A stretch of 64,000 bases of DNA from an uncultured Roseobacter sp. (lineage in GTDB: Bacteria; Pseudomonadota; Alphaproteobacteria; Rhodobacterales; Rhodobacteraceae). The stretch is from positions 99,349 to 163,348 of the forward strand of contig CANMWT010000008.1 of NCBI GenBank assembly GCA_947501635.1, read 5' to 3'. Under the pieces are notes generated by a model. It ran no database searches. It had not been told where the DNA came from and worked only from the letters and a program-made list of their open reading frames with translations. This document shows, piece by piece, positions 18,799 to 26,869 of this stretch. The position numbers and the translations under genes are program-made. The number at the start of each line of letters is the position of its first letter. Position 1 is the first letter of the stretch.

Positions 18799-20532
18799 TC
18801 AGCCTTCCGGTATTCCGGCGATCCGTAGCCCCTCCAGATAGGGCTCCAGCGCGTCGGGCTGCGTAGTTTTGTACAGCCCCGCAAGCCCCTTCAGGCTCAT
18901 CTCCGGCACGATCCGCAGAACCTCCCGCGCGTGGCGTGCGGCCTCCTCTGTGCGGCCCAGCCGTGCAAGCGACGCCGCCATCATCGCATGCGGCCAATAG
19001 CCTGCCGCATTGGGATGGCGCAGCGTTTTTTCAGCCCAGACCAGCGCCTTTTCAAAGTCGCGCGACAGAATGCAGTTGAAAGCCTGCACCGCAAAGGTGG
19101 CCCACATGATCGGGTCGCGCGGGCTGAGCCGTTCGGCCTTTTCACCGGCGGCGGTCGCTGCATCATACTGCCCGTCCATCACCAGCGCCATGCTCAGCCC
19201 GTGATAGGCCTGCGCAAAGCTGGGGTTCAGCGCGACCGAGGTTTCCAGTGCCGCCAGCGCCTCGCGCTGGTTGCCCTGCATCATCTCGATCCGGCCAAGG
19301 GCAAAATAGGCGACCGCATCACGTTCATCGGCGGCCAGCGCGCGCCGTGCGGCCACCATCCCCGCGTTCAGGCTGGCGTCGAAATCGTCAGACCAATGCA
19401 TGATGCAGCCCTGATAGTGCACATAAGCCAGATAGGCATGCGCGGGGGCAAAGCCCGGGTCCAGATCGGTGGCGCGGGTCAGAAAGTCCAGGGCATTCTG
19501 GTGGTCTTCGGCACTGTATGACCACATGTGATAGACACCGCGCTGATAGCTTTGCCAGGCGTCCAGCGTCTCGGGTGCCTTGGCCGAAACCTGCGCGCGC
19601 TCCACCGCGGAAATCTCCGGCTCCACTGCACCGATGATCGTCTGGGTCATCTCGTCCTGCAAATCGAAGATATCGGCAATCTCGCGGTCATAACGTTCCG
19701 CCCAGACATGCCGACCCGTGGCCGCATCTATCAACTGCGCTGTGATGCGCACGCGGTTGCCCGCTTTGCGCACCGACCCTTCCATGACGTATTTCACACC
19801 CAGTTCACGGCCCACGCGGGTGATATCTACCGCCTGCCCCTTGTAGGTAAAGGTACTGTTGCGCGCGATCACAAAGAACCACCGCACCTTGGACAGCGCC
19901 GTGATAAGGTCTTCGGAAATACCATCAGCCAGATAGGCATAGTCGGGATCGGCCGACATATTGTCAAACGGCAGCACCGCGATCGACGGCTTGTCCGGCA
20001 ACGGCAGCGCCTCGCCCGATGCCGCGGGCCCGCCCGCAGCAATGCGCCACACACGCAACGGCTCGGGAATGTTCTTGAGCGACATCTCCCCCAGATCTTC
20101 CAGCTGTATCTCCAGCTTGCGGCGCACCTGCGCCTGCACAATGTCCGAAATGCAGATGCCGCCGGCCTCTGCCACCCCCTCCAGCCGCGCCGCTACATTG
20201 ACGCCCTCGCCAAAGATATCCTCGCCTTCGACGATCACGTCACCCAGATTGACACCAATCCGGCAGGGGTACTCCGGATGCGCGCCCTGCTGCCAGGCCA
20301 CCGCACAGGCGACCGCATCCACCACACTGGCGAACTCCGCCAGCACCCCGTCGCCCATCAGCTTGACCACCCGCCCGTGATGCGCAGCAATCAGCGGCCG
20401 CACAGTCTCGTCGATCCAGGTCGACACCCCGCGCTGGGTGCCCACCTCATCCGCGTTCATCTTCGCGGAATAGCCAACAACATCAGCCGCAAGAATGGCC
20501 GCAAGGCGCCTGTTGGGTCTGGGGTCCGTCAT
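18799..20532 (-). CDS. Adenylate/guanylate cyclase with TolB-like and TPR domains
   Basis: The 577-residue protein starts with a class III nucleotidyl cyclase catalytic domain (RRLAAILAADVVGYSAKMNADE with the first metal aspartate; KLMGDGVLAEF with the second). After about residue 185 follows a TolB-like amino-terminal-type domain (PSIAVLPFDNMSADPDYAYLADGISEDLITALSK), and from about 330 a series of TPR units to the C-terminus. It lacks a clear membrane segment. Such fusions are abundant in Rhizobiales and roseobacters; their signal is not known. It is divergent from parE. Confidence 0.9.
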   Translation of the reverse strand: MTDPRPNRRLAAILAADVVGYSAKMNADEVGTQRGVSTWIDETVRPLIAAHHGRVVKLMGDGVLAEFASVVDAVACAVAWQQGAHPEYPCRIGVNLGDVIVEGEDIFGEGVNVAARLEGVAEAGGICISDIVQAQVRRKLEIQLEDLGEMSLKNIPEPLRVWRIAAGGPAASGEALPLPDKPSIAVLPFDNMSADPDYAYLADGISEDLITALSKVRWFFVIARNSTFTYKGQAVDITRVGRELGVKYVMEGSVRKAGNRVRITAQLIDAATGRHVWAERYDREIADIFDLQDEMTQTIIGAVEPEISAVERAQVSAKAPETLDAWQSYQRGVYHMWSYSAEDHQNALDFLTRATDLDPGFAPAHAYLAYVHYQGCIMHWSDDFDASLNAGMVAARRALAADERDAVAYFALGRIEMMQGNQREALAALETSVALNPSFAQAYHGLSMALVMDGQYDAATAAGEKAERLSPRDPIMWATFAVQAFNCILSRDFEKALVWAEKTLRHPNAAGYWPHAMMAASLARLGRTEEAARHAREVLRIVPEMSLKGLAGLYKTTQPDALEPYLEGLRIAGIPEG

Positions 20533-20696
20533 GCTGCAAACCTATCCAAAGCCCGCGCATATTGCGACGAAAATCTACCCGCGCGCGCCAAACCCCTACC
20601 CCGCTTGCGACACCCGAAATAACCCCCTCGCCTCTTCCCCCACCCCGCTGGCTCTGCCATACTGCGGGCAAAGAAAACAAAGAGGCCCGAGCACCC

Positions 20697-22655
20697 ATGG
20701 CAAATGACCTGTTGTCCACCCCCGGCCCCGAGAGTTACGACGCCTCCTCAATCGAGGTCCTCGAAGGGCTGGAGCCCGTGCGCAAACGCCCCGGCATGTA
20801 CATCGGCGGCACCGATGAACGCGCGCTGCACCATCTGGTGGCCGAGGTGCTCGACAACTCCATGGACGAAGCCGTCGCCGGCCACGCCAACCGGATCGAG
20901 GTCGAACTGCACGACGACTACGCCGTCACCATCCGCGACAACGGCCGCGGCATCCCCATTGATCCACACCCCAAATTCCCCGACAAATCCGCCCTCGAAG
21001 TCATCCTCTGCACGCTGCACGCGGGCGGCAAATTCTCGGGCAAGGCCTATGAAACATCAGGCGGTCTGCACGGTGTGGGCGCCTCTGTCGTGAATGCGCT
21101 GTCCGACAGCATGGTCGTACAGGTGGCCCGCGACCGTCAGGTCTTTGAACAACGCTTCTCGCGCGGGCTGCCGCTGGGTCCGGTGGAAAACATAGGCGCC
21201 GCCCCCAACCGCCGCGGCACCACCGTCACCTTCCACGCCGACGCTGAAATCTTCGGCTCGCACCGCTTCAAACCCGCGCGGCTGTTCAAATCCATCCGCT
21301 CCAAGGCCTACCTCTTCTCAGGCGTCGAAATCCGCTGGAAATCCGCAATTGATGACGGCGAAACCCCGACGGAGGCAACCTTCCACTTCCCCGGCGGCCT
21401 GTCGGACTACCTCAATGAAACACTGGGCAGCGCCACCACCTACGCCGACCGCCCCTTTGCCGGTACCGTCGATTTCAAGGAAAAATACGGACAGGCAGGC
21501 AAGGTCGAATGGGCCATCAACTGGACCCCCTCGCGCGACGGCTTCATCCAGTCCTACTGCAACACCGTCCCCACACCCGAAGGCGGCACCCATGTGGCAG
21601 GCTTCTGGGCGGCGATCCTCAAAGGCATCAAAGCCTATGGCGAGCTGTCAAACAACCGCAAGGCCGCGCAGATCACCCGCGAAGACCTGATCTCGGGCGG
21701 CTGCGCGCTTGTCTCCTGCTTTATCGCCGACCCGGCCTTTGTCGGCCAGACCAAGGACCGGCTGTCGACCGAAGCCGCGCAAAAGATGACCGAAGGCGCC
21801 GTGCGCGACCACTTCGACAACTGGCTGGCGGCGGATACGAAATCCGCTGGCGCCATCCTCGACTTTCTCGTGCTGCGGGCCGAAGAACGCCTGCGCCGCC
21901 GTCAGGAAAAGGAAACTGCCCGCAAATCCGCCACCAAGAAACTGCGCCTGCCCGGCAAGCTGACCGACTGCACCTCCAAAGACCGCGCCGGCACCGAGCT
22001 TTTCATCGTCGAGGGCGACAGCGCGGGCGGCTCCGGCAAGGGCGCGCGCAACCGCGAAACCCAAGCGCTGCTGCCGCTCAAGGGCAAGATCCTCAACGTG
22101 TTGGGCGCGGCCTCCTCCAAGCTGGGCACCAACGCCGAAATCTCTGACCTCTGCGAAGCATTGGGCTGCGGCATGGGCACCAAGTTCAACCTTGATGACC
22201 TGCGCTATGACAAGATCATCATCATGACCGACGCCGATGTGGACGGTGCGCATATCGCAGCGCTGCTGATGACGTTTTTCTACACCCAGATGCGCCCGCT
22301 CATTGACGCAGGGCATCTGTACCTCGCCTGCCCGCCGCTCTTTCGCCTGACCCAAGGCGCCCAGCGCGTCTACTGCCTGACCGAAGAGGAAAAGAACGCA
22401 TGGCTTGAAAAAGGCATTGGCGGCAAGGGCAAGATCGACGTCAGCCGCTTTAAAGGGCTGGGAGAGATGGACGCCAAGGACCTCAAAGAGACCACCATGG
22501 ACCCCAAAACCCGCAAACTCATCCGTGTTTCGATTGACGAAGACATGCCCGGCGAGACCGGAGACCTTGTGGAAAGGCTGATGGGCAAGAAACCCGAGCT
22601 GAGGTTCCAGTACATTCAGGAGAACGCGAAGTTCGTGGAGGAGTTGGATGTTTGA
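20697..22655 (+). CDS. parE: DNA topoisomerase IV subunit B (ParE)
   Basis: The 652-residue protein has the complete type IIA B-subunit layout: GHKL ATPase with VEVLDNSMDEAVAG and the lid GGLHGVGASVVNALS, a transducer domain, and the TOPRIM domain with FIVEGDSAGGSGKGARNRETQALLPLKGKILNV and IIIMTDADVDGAHIAALLMTFFY. Together with ParC it decatenates daughter chromosomes. The TOPRIM linker and length favour ParE over GyrB, which is about 800 residues in this group. The start is the ATG at 20697; the open frame upstream is in low-complexity sequence. Its stop overlaps a TTG that opens the next, compositionally different reading frame. Confidence 0.95.
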   Translation: MANDLLSTPGPESYDASSIEVLEGLEPVRKRPGMYIGGTDERALHHLVAEVLDNSMDEAVAGHANRIEVELHDDYAVTIRDNGRGIPIDPHPKFPDKSALEVILCTLHAGGKFSGKAYETSGGLHGVGASVVNALSDSMVVQVARDRQVFEQRFSRGLPLGPVENIGAAPNRRGTTVTFHADAEIFGSHRFKPARLFKSIRSKAYLFSGVEIRWKSAIDDGETPTEATFHFPGGLSDYLNETLGSATTYADRPFAGTVDFKEKYGQAGKVEWAINWTPSRDGFIQSYCNTVPTPEGGTHVAGFWAAILKGIKAYGELSNNRKAAQITREDLISGGCALVSCFIADPAFVGQTKDRLSTEAAQKMTEGAVRDHFDNWLAADTKSAGAILDFLVLRAEERLRRRQEKETARKSATKKLRLPGKLTDCTSKDRAGTELFIVEGDSAGGSGKGARNRETQALLPLKGKILNVLGAASSKLGTNAEISDLCEALGCGMGTKFNLDDLRYDKIIIMTDADVDGAHIAALLMTFFYTQMRPLIDAGHLYLACPPLFRLTQGAQRVYCLTEEEKNAWLEKGIGGKGKIDVSRFKGLGEMDAKDLKETTMDPKTRKLIRVSIDEDMPGETGDLVERLMGKKPELRFQYIQENAKFVEELDV

Positions 22656-23038
22656 GTGAGGTTGCAAAAGACTTAGTTGCAAGCGCGAAATTCTTTACCG
22701 CCGAAGCGGTACGTAACTCGATAGAGGCAAGCAACGGTGCTACCGAACGCTGGAAACTCGCGGTTTTGCATATCGTTACAGCTATAGAACACAGTGCCAA
22801 AGCTGCGCTGGCCGAAGTACACCCCACTTTTATACGACAAGTCCTTGAAAATCCAAGTACCACGGTCGGAATAGAAACTGCCTTCGAGCGATTATCTGAT
22901 CGCGAGATACGGGGAGTTTCATTTTCTGAAAACGACAAAAAACGCCTTCGAACTGCAGTCAAATTGAGAAACAGTATTGCCCACGGTTCTGGTAGTCTGA
23001 ACGAAATGGCGTTAGCCGCTAAGTTTTTCGAGGTCTAA
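22652..23038 (+). CDS. HEPN-like domain protein, probably truncated by an in-frame stop
   Basis: The 128-residue frame has a HEPN-like pattern: helices WKLAVLHIVTAIEHSAKAAL and RLRTAVKLRNSIAHGSG, where RNSIAH (residues 106-111) fits the R-x4-H motif seen in HEPN RNases and nucleic-acid-binding proteins. The only plausible start is a TTG at 22652 that overlaps the parE stop as TTGA, with GGAGGAG eight bases upstream, although that stretch also encodes parE codons. It is AT-richer than its neighbours. The TAA at 23036-23038 is followed in the same frame by an uninterrupted continuation encoding a zinc ribbon, so this may be the 5' half of a broken gene. Confidence 0.6.
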   Translation: MSEVAKDLVASAKFFTAEAVRNSIEASNGATERWKLAVLHIVTAIEHSAKAALAEVHPTFIRQVLENPSTTVGIETAFERLSDREIRGVSFSENDKKRLRTAVKLRNSIAHGSGSLNEMALAAKFFEV

Positions 23039-23092
23039 GCGTTCCAACGGGAATTTCTGAAGTTTCAGCTACAGATTGATATTTGGGACTTT

Positions 23093-23524
23093 TTGTCGGC
23101 TGAAGAGCGCAAAGCGATTTCGAAGAACCAACAAAGCTCCGATGAGCTTATGAAGCGCGCGAAAAGCGCAATAGGCGATGATGAGGAGGTGTTTCTCTGC
23201 GTTGACTGTTTCGAAGAGCTTTCCGTATTTAGAGAACATCGCTTCATCTGCTTGTTTTGCCATCATGAAGAACCAGCAGCAAGTTGCGATCGGTGCCGTA
23301 GCCCGATACCCGAGCAGCTTCAAAATAGCACATCCGAACTGTATGAATATGAATGGAGCGAAGGCCTAGCAAACTTCGTACAGGATTATGGAATTGAAGA
23401 GAAATCCGTATGCGACGAGTGCTTCAAAGACATCGAATTGGAGGTTGAGCGCGAAAAGGAAGCTCAAATGTATGATATGTGGGAACAAGAAGAAAACGAG
23501 CAAGGTTACCGCATTCCATTCTAA
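23093..23524 (+). CDS. Four-CxxC zinc-ribbon protein, likely the 3' half of the HEPN gene
   Basis: The frame encodes 143 residues with four CxxC pairs (CVDC, CLFC, CDRC, CDEC), a pattern of one or two zinc-ribbon folds, and an acidic glutamate-rich C-terminus. The first possible start is a TTG without a recognisable ribosome site. The same frame is open back to the TAA at 23036-23038, and the intervening codons encode a plausible helix (FQREFLKFQLQIDIWDFL). I therefore think it is the C-terminal part of the gene that begins at 22652. Function is unknown; a nucleic-acid-related role is only suggested by the zinc ribbons and the HEPN-like partner. Confidence 0.5.
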   Translation: MSAEERKAISKNQQSSDELMKRAKSAIGDDEEVFLCVDCFEELSVFREHRFICLFCHHEEPAASCDRCRSPIPEQLQNSTSELYEYEWSEGLANFVQDYGIEEKSVCDECFKDIELEVEREKEAQMYDMWEQEENEQGYRIPF

Positions 23525-23621
23525 AAACCCCGCCCGAGGCCCCGCCTCGGGCCGCGCCCGACCCTCCCCCCGGGGAGGGCGCATTTCATGCCCCCTCGAT
23601 GCTCCCGCATCCCTACAGGCT

Positions 23622-23644
23622 CAAAAGGTCCACTGGACCTTTTG
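23622..23644. repeat. 23-base palindrome (11-bp arms, 1-base spacer)
   Basis: CAAAAGGTCCA at 23622-23632 is followed by one base and then its exact reverse complement TGGACCTTTTG at 23634-23644. Such symmetry could be an operator, a hairpin in a transcript or part of a mobile repeat. It is the most symmetrical element of the hairpin-dense gap. Confidence 0.8.
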
Positions 23645-23899
23645 CAAGACGCCTTCCGGCCCGAGGTCGGGCGCTGCCTCAGCTCATGCGCAGCATGGGC
23701 GTCACCCGGCAGCACCTCGCAAGAGGTGCGAGAGGGCATGCATCTGTACCGCCTGGAAACCGCCACGTCCGGGGCTCCGCCCCCCCCCCCCTCCGGGTGC
23801 ACACAGCACCCGCGCGCCATCGTGCGCCGCGTTAGGACGGCACGGTAGAATTCTCTCCAAAGGGTTAAAATCGCACCCTTTCGGGCGCTGGCCCTGCCC

Positions 23900-23937
23900 C
23901 GCGTATGTATGAAAACCATACGCGTTCTGTATGGTTT
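23900..23937. repeat. Two overlapping, mutually exclusive stem-loops
   Basis: Stem A pairs CGCGTATG (23900-23907) with CATACGCG (23917-23924), loop 9. Stem B pairs AAACCATAC (23913-23921) with GTATGGTTT (23929-23937), loop 7. They share CATAC at 23917-23921, so only one can form at a time. This resembles attenuator or switch architecture, but no gene follows closely on either strand, so a function is not assigned. Confidence 0.6.
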
Positions 23938-24050
23938 CCAGACACCCCTTGCGCCCTTCTGCGCAAGCGTCAGACCCACATCGCGCGCAGGCGCAATGCC
24001 CGCGCACTCAGACCGTTGCGCGACCGCAGTCTCAATCTCTGGGCAGGGTC

Positions 24051-24335
24051 CTAGTTGCCCGCGAAAACGCCGCCGGCAGTCGCGGATTCCATCGACATCG
24101 GCAGCTCGTCCGCCGCCTTGCCCCGGATGGCCGCGATCTTCTCCTGCGCGGCAAGGGCCGCAGCCTCATCCGTGTACTCCGTCACCACGGTAAAGCTGTA
24201 CTCACCGGTCCGGATCATCTGTACGCGGCTGGCGCCGGCCCCCATGATAAGCGGCAGAAACTTGTCCCGTGCCACCGCCTCCAGCGCGTCGGTCCATTCT
24301 GTCGTGACCCAGTTTGATATCGTTGAATAAGCCAT
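24051..24335 (-). CDS. Small conserved-type protein, probable alpha/beta-barrel-like fold
   Basis: The 94-residue protein starts MAYSTISNWVTTEWTDALEAVARDKFLPLIMGAGASRVQMIRTGEYSFTVVTEYTD. The alternation of helix, strand (RVQMIRTGEYSFTVVTEY) and helix resembles dimeric ferredoxin-like (ABM/DUF1330-type) small proteins, but I cannot name the family. The ATG at 24335 is chosen because AGGGGGA lies six bases upstream; the longer frame has no ribosome site. It has no signal peptide. Confidence 0.75.
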   Translation of the reverse strand: MAYSTISNWVTTEWTDALEAVARDKFLPLIMGAGASRVQMIRTGEYSFTVVTEYTDEAAALAAQEKIAAIRGKAADELPMSMESATAGGVFAGN

Positions 24336-24450
24336 GTTCTGTCCCCCTGAAATTGGCGCTATGCCGGAACAGTATGACATGAAAACAGGATTTCGCGCAG
24401 GAAAATAAGGCCTGTGCCTGCCTGCGCGAAAACCATCGGTGCTGGTGGCG

Positions 24451-24543
24451 CTACATGGCCACCATGTGGAAGGTGTCAAAGACGACCCAAACGCCCATCA
24501 TCGACAAGAACCCAACCACGGTCGGCACAATCACTTTTTGCAT
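24451..24543 (-). CDS. 30-residue single-span membrane peptide
   Basis: A 31-codon frame from ATG at 24543 to TAG at 24451 encodes a 30-residue protein with one hydrophobic segment (VPTVVGFLSMMGVWVVF) and a short charged end at each side. AAAGGAG sits eight bases before the ATG, one of the best ribosome sites in the window. It lies between the 94-residue gene and a cytochrome c gene on the same strand. Small single-span proteins are often subunits of respiratory or transport complexes; that role is only an inference here. Confidence 0.65.
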   Translation of the reverse strand: MQKVIVPTVVGFLSMMGVWVVFDTFHMVAM

Positions 24544-24711
24544 GTCAGTCTCTCCTTTCCGGCAACCCCGAAAGGTCGCGGTGTCCGCCGCAAAGCACAC
24601 CGCCTTGCGATCTGAAAAAGACCTAAGGTTCCATAGCTGACATAAAAAGGCGCGGCCCCGTCACGACGGTTCACCGCTTCGGGACCTCACTGAAACAGCA
24701 CCTTTGCGTGA

Positions 24712-25110
24712 TTACTTCTGCAAACCCTGCAAGTAGGCCACAAGATCCACCACCGCAGGCGACGTCAGGATCGGCTGACCACTCTCCGTCTTAAGCGACA
24801 ACTCCTCACCTTCGAAGAAATCACCATAGACCGGCATCGGGGAGCCATGGCTGACAAGGGGCTCTCGCCCGTCGATCCGCATCACCACCCGCTTTACCGG
24901 AAAAACGCCATCATTCCGAGAGGTTAGGCCGGTCAGGTCCGGGGGTTGCAAGACCAGAACAGGGGCCATAGGGCCGCGCCCATCCGCTTGGGCGCCATGA
25001 CAGGTCGCGCAATAACGGGCATAAATCTCCGCCCCCAAACCCACATCCTGCGCCGCTGCAGCACCCGCCGTGACGGCCGCCGCACAGATCAGTGAAAAAA
25101 ACTGCTTCAT
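24712..25110 (-). CDS. Periplasmic class I c-type cytochrome
   Basis: The 132-residue protein has a signal peptide (KQFFSLICAAAVTAGAAAA, cleaved before QDVG) and one haem c site, CATCH at residues 34-38. The distal methionine is probably in SHGSPMPVYGDFF. It is a single-haem periplasmic electron carrier or a cytochrome subunit. The 30-residue membrane peptide lies downstream on the same strand, and a second single-haem lipoprotein cytochrome lies about 0.8 kb upstream, so a shared electron-transfer role is possible. The partner oxidoreductase is not in the window. Confidence 0.87.
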   Translation of the reverse strand: MKQFFSLICAAAVTAGAAAAQDVGLGAEIYARYCATCHGAQADGRGPMAPVLVLQPPDLTGLTSRNDGVFPVKRVVMRIDGREPLVSHGSPMPVYGDFFEGEELSLKTESGQPILTSPAVVDLVAYLQGLQK

Positions 25111-25237
25111 CGTTCAACTCCTTATGCCCCACGGCAAGACTAGCACCGGTGGTCGGACATATCTCTGATCTTGATCAAGGCGGCACTAAAGCATCGTAGC
25201 GCTTGCACTCATACCCCGCATTGGGCACTGATAGGAT

Positions 25238-25918
25238 ATGCGATTTATGCTCTTGGTATCTTTGGTTCTGCTCTGCGCCTGCGGGCGCCCCATGACCGAT
25301 ACCGAAGCCGCTTTTGCGCGTACGATCCACGGTGACACGCTCGACACAGACCGCGTGCGCATCATCAATGGTGCGCCCACCCGCGCGGTTACTTTCCGGC
25401 GCGAGCCAAGACCGCGTACCACCTGCCGGGAGCGCCTTTTCCCCCCCGCCAAAGCGGAAATCGTGACGTCCAAACCCGCCGCCGTCGCAGTCTACAATCA
25501 CCTGCTTTTTGACCGTGACTGGTATCTCGACGACTACCTGCCAGACTACCCCGACCGCGTCGGGCTGGTTGCCGCGATGCTCTTTGCGCATGAGGTTCTG
25601 CACGCGTGGCAATGGCAGAACCGGGGCGCGACGGGCTACTCCCCATGGCGCGCCGCTTTTGAGCATGGAAATACCGAAGACCCCTACCTCTTTGATCTGA
25701 CAGCCAGCCCGCGCTTTGAGGACTTCGGGTACGAGCAGCAAGGCTCCATCATGGAAGAGTTTGTGTGCTGCCGCGCGCTCGATCCCACAGCACCGCGCAC
25801 ACAGCGCCTGCATGCGCTGATTTCACAAGCGATGCCGGTCGAACCGCTGCCCGACCGGCGGACCGCTGCAGTGGGTCTGCCTTGGGACGGGGTCGAGATC
25901 GAGGGCATCTGCCGCTGA
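25238..25918 (+). CDS. Zincin-like lipoprotein (HExxH)
   Basis: The 226-residue protein has a lipoprotein signal peptide ending in LLCAC (lipidated Cys about residue 15), so it is exported and membrane-anchored. AMLFAHEVLHAWQW at residues about 113-126 contains HEVLH, the zinc-metallopeptidase HExxH signature; a later EEFVCC could supply a glutamate. I do not recognise the family; a peptidase role is an inference from the motif. An alternative ATG three codons in is equally plausible. Its stop abuts the convergent cytochrome gene. Confidence 0.8.
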   Translation: MRFMLLVSLVLLCACGRPMTDTEAAFARTIHGDTLDTDRVRIINGAPTRAVTFRREPRPRTTCRERLFPPAKAEIVTSKPAAVAVYNHLLFDRDWYLDDYLPDYPDRVGLVAAMLFAHEVLHAWQWQNRGATGYSPWRAAFEHGNTEDPYLFDLTASPRFEDFGYEQQGSIMEEFVCCRALDPTAPRTQRLHALISQAMPVEPLPDRRTAAVGLPWDGVEIEGICR

Positions 25919-26323
25919 CTAGGGCAGTTGCCGCGCTTCAAGATAGGCCAAAAGGTCCGCCTGTGGCGCAGGCACGCGTGTACGCCCTGCCGCCGTGCGC
26001 ACCCGCCGCCGGTCATCTGCGCCAAGATGGACGAAAGGGCGCATCAATCGGCCCGGCTGTGCCCCAGCCTCATAGTTCGCCAGTACCTCAAGCACATAGA
26101 CGCGTGGAAACTGCCCGTCCGCTTGCTGGGCCAGCACTGTCAAATCAGCTGGAATGCGGTTGAGCCCGACAACACCGACCCCACCGCCTCCGCGCAAATC
26201 GGCACCGTGGCAAATGACGCAATGCTGCGCATAAAGCGCGGCACCGCGTGTGACCTGCCTGTCCTTGCCACAGGCGGCCAGCAGGCCCATGACACATAAA
26301 ATTGCAGCACTCTTCACCCACAT
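25919..26323 (-). CDS. Lipoprotein c-type cytochrome
   Basis: The 134-residue protein has a lipobox LLAAC (Cys18) and a haem site CVICH at residues 35-39. MRPFVHLG may contain the distal ligand. The longer frame to 26443 lacks a ribosome site and has no signal peptide, so I start at ATG 26323. It is a membrane-tethered monohaem cytochrome, and is convergent with the zincin-like lipoprotein. Confidence 0.83.
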   Translation of the reverse strand: MWVKSAAILCVMGLLAACGKDRQVTRGAALYAQHCVICHGADLRGGGGVGVVGLNRIPADLTVLAQQADGQFPRVYVLEVLANYEAGAQPGRLMRPFVHLGADDRRRVRTAAGRTRVPAPQADLLAYLEARQLP

Positions 26324-26434
26324 CCAAGGTGGCCTTTCAAAAATTGGTGTGCGCGGTTTAGCGGAATAACCTTGCTGATCTCGTAACGTGCGGCCAAGCT
26401 GCGCGCATAGCGCAGAGTTGGTCGGGGGAATGAA

Positions 26435-26869
26435 ATGGCGCAATATGCAGTCTTGATGTTACTGGCCGGTATCGGCATCCCCGTCCTGGCCGCGCTCAAC
26501 GCCGCTCTGGGCGTGCGGATAGGGTCTTTCGCCGCCGCCGCGACCGTTCTGTTCGTGGTGGCGTTTTTATGCTCAATCGTCACCGCTGTGCTGACCGGAA
26601 CAGACGCTTTCCACAAGGTGGCAGGCGCGCCGAAACATCTGTTTCTGGCGGGCGCACTGATTGCATTCTATGTGCTGACCATCACCTTTGTCGCCCCTCG
26701 GTTCGGAGTGGGAAACGCTGTATTCTTCGTGCTTCTGGGCCAACTCGTCAGCGCTGCTGCGATCGACCATTTCGGTCTCTTCGGTGCGCGTGTCTCCCCT
26801 TTGAGCGCCACGCGTATGCTGGGTATCGCCGTGATGGCAACCGGCGTCTTTATCACGCAGAAGGCTTAG
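26435..26869 (+). CDS. YdcZ-type DMT membrane protein
   Basis: The 144-residue protein has four or five hydrophobic helices (AQYAVLMLLAGIGIPVLAALNAALG, FAAAATVLFVVAFLCSIVTAV, FLAGALIAFYVLTITFVAPRFG, AVFFVLLGQLVSAAAIDHFGLFG, MLGIAVMATGVFITQ), matching the small YdcZ branch of the drug/metabolite transporter superfamily. GGGGGAA precedes the ATG. The 3' end overlaps the convergent dehydrogenase gene by 17 bases. Substrate unknown. Confidence 0.85.
   Translation: MAQYAVLMLLAGIGIPVLAALNAALGVRIGSFAAAATVLFVVAFLCSIVTAVLTGTDAFHKVAGAPKHLFLAGALIAFYVLTITFVAPRFGVGNAVFFVLLGQLVSAAAIDHFGLFGARVSPLSATRMLGIAVMATGVFITQKA

Larger units (their letters stand above)
23525..24050. other. Non-coding, hairpin-dense intergenic region
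   Basis: No reading frame here has a ribosome site or recognisable family. The stretch is crowded with inverted repeats: an 8-bp GC stem at 23532-23552, an 8-bp stem at 23562-23579, a palindrome at 23622-23644, a 6-bp stem at 23659-23672, a 7-bp stem with a GCAA loop at 23712-23729, and two overlapping stems at 23900-23937. A run of 12 cytosines lies at 23780-23791. Read on the minus strand, the first stem is followed by GGGGTTTTT, resembling an intrinsic terminator. The origin could be a decayed mobile or repetitive element or a structured RNA. Confidence 0.6.

Noticed and set aside
20562..20696. N-terminal extension of parE
   Set aside because: Pro/Arg-rich, non-conserved; the ParE start MANDLL at 20697 is preceded by AAAGAGG.
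23521..23979. Minus-strand 152-codon frame through the hairpin-dense gap
   Set aside because: Low-complexity Gly/Arg/Cys-rich translation, hairpins throughout and no ribosome site; more likely non-coding.
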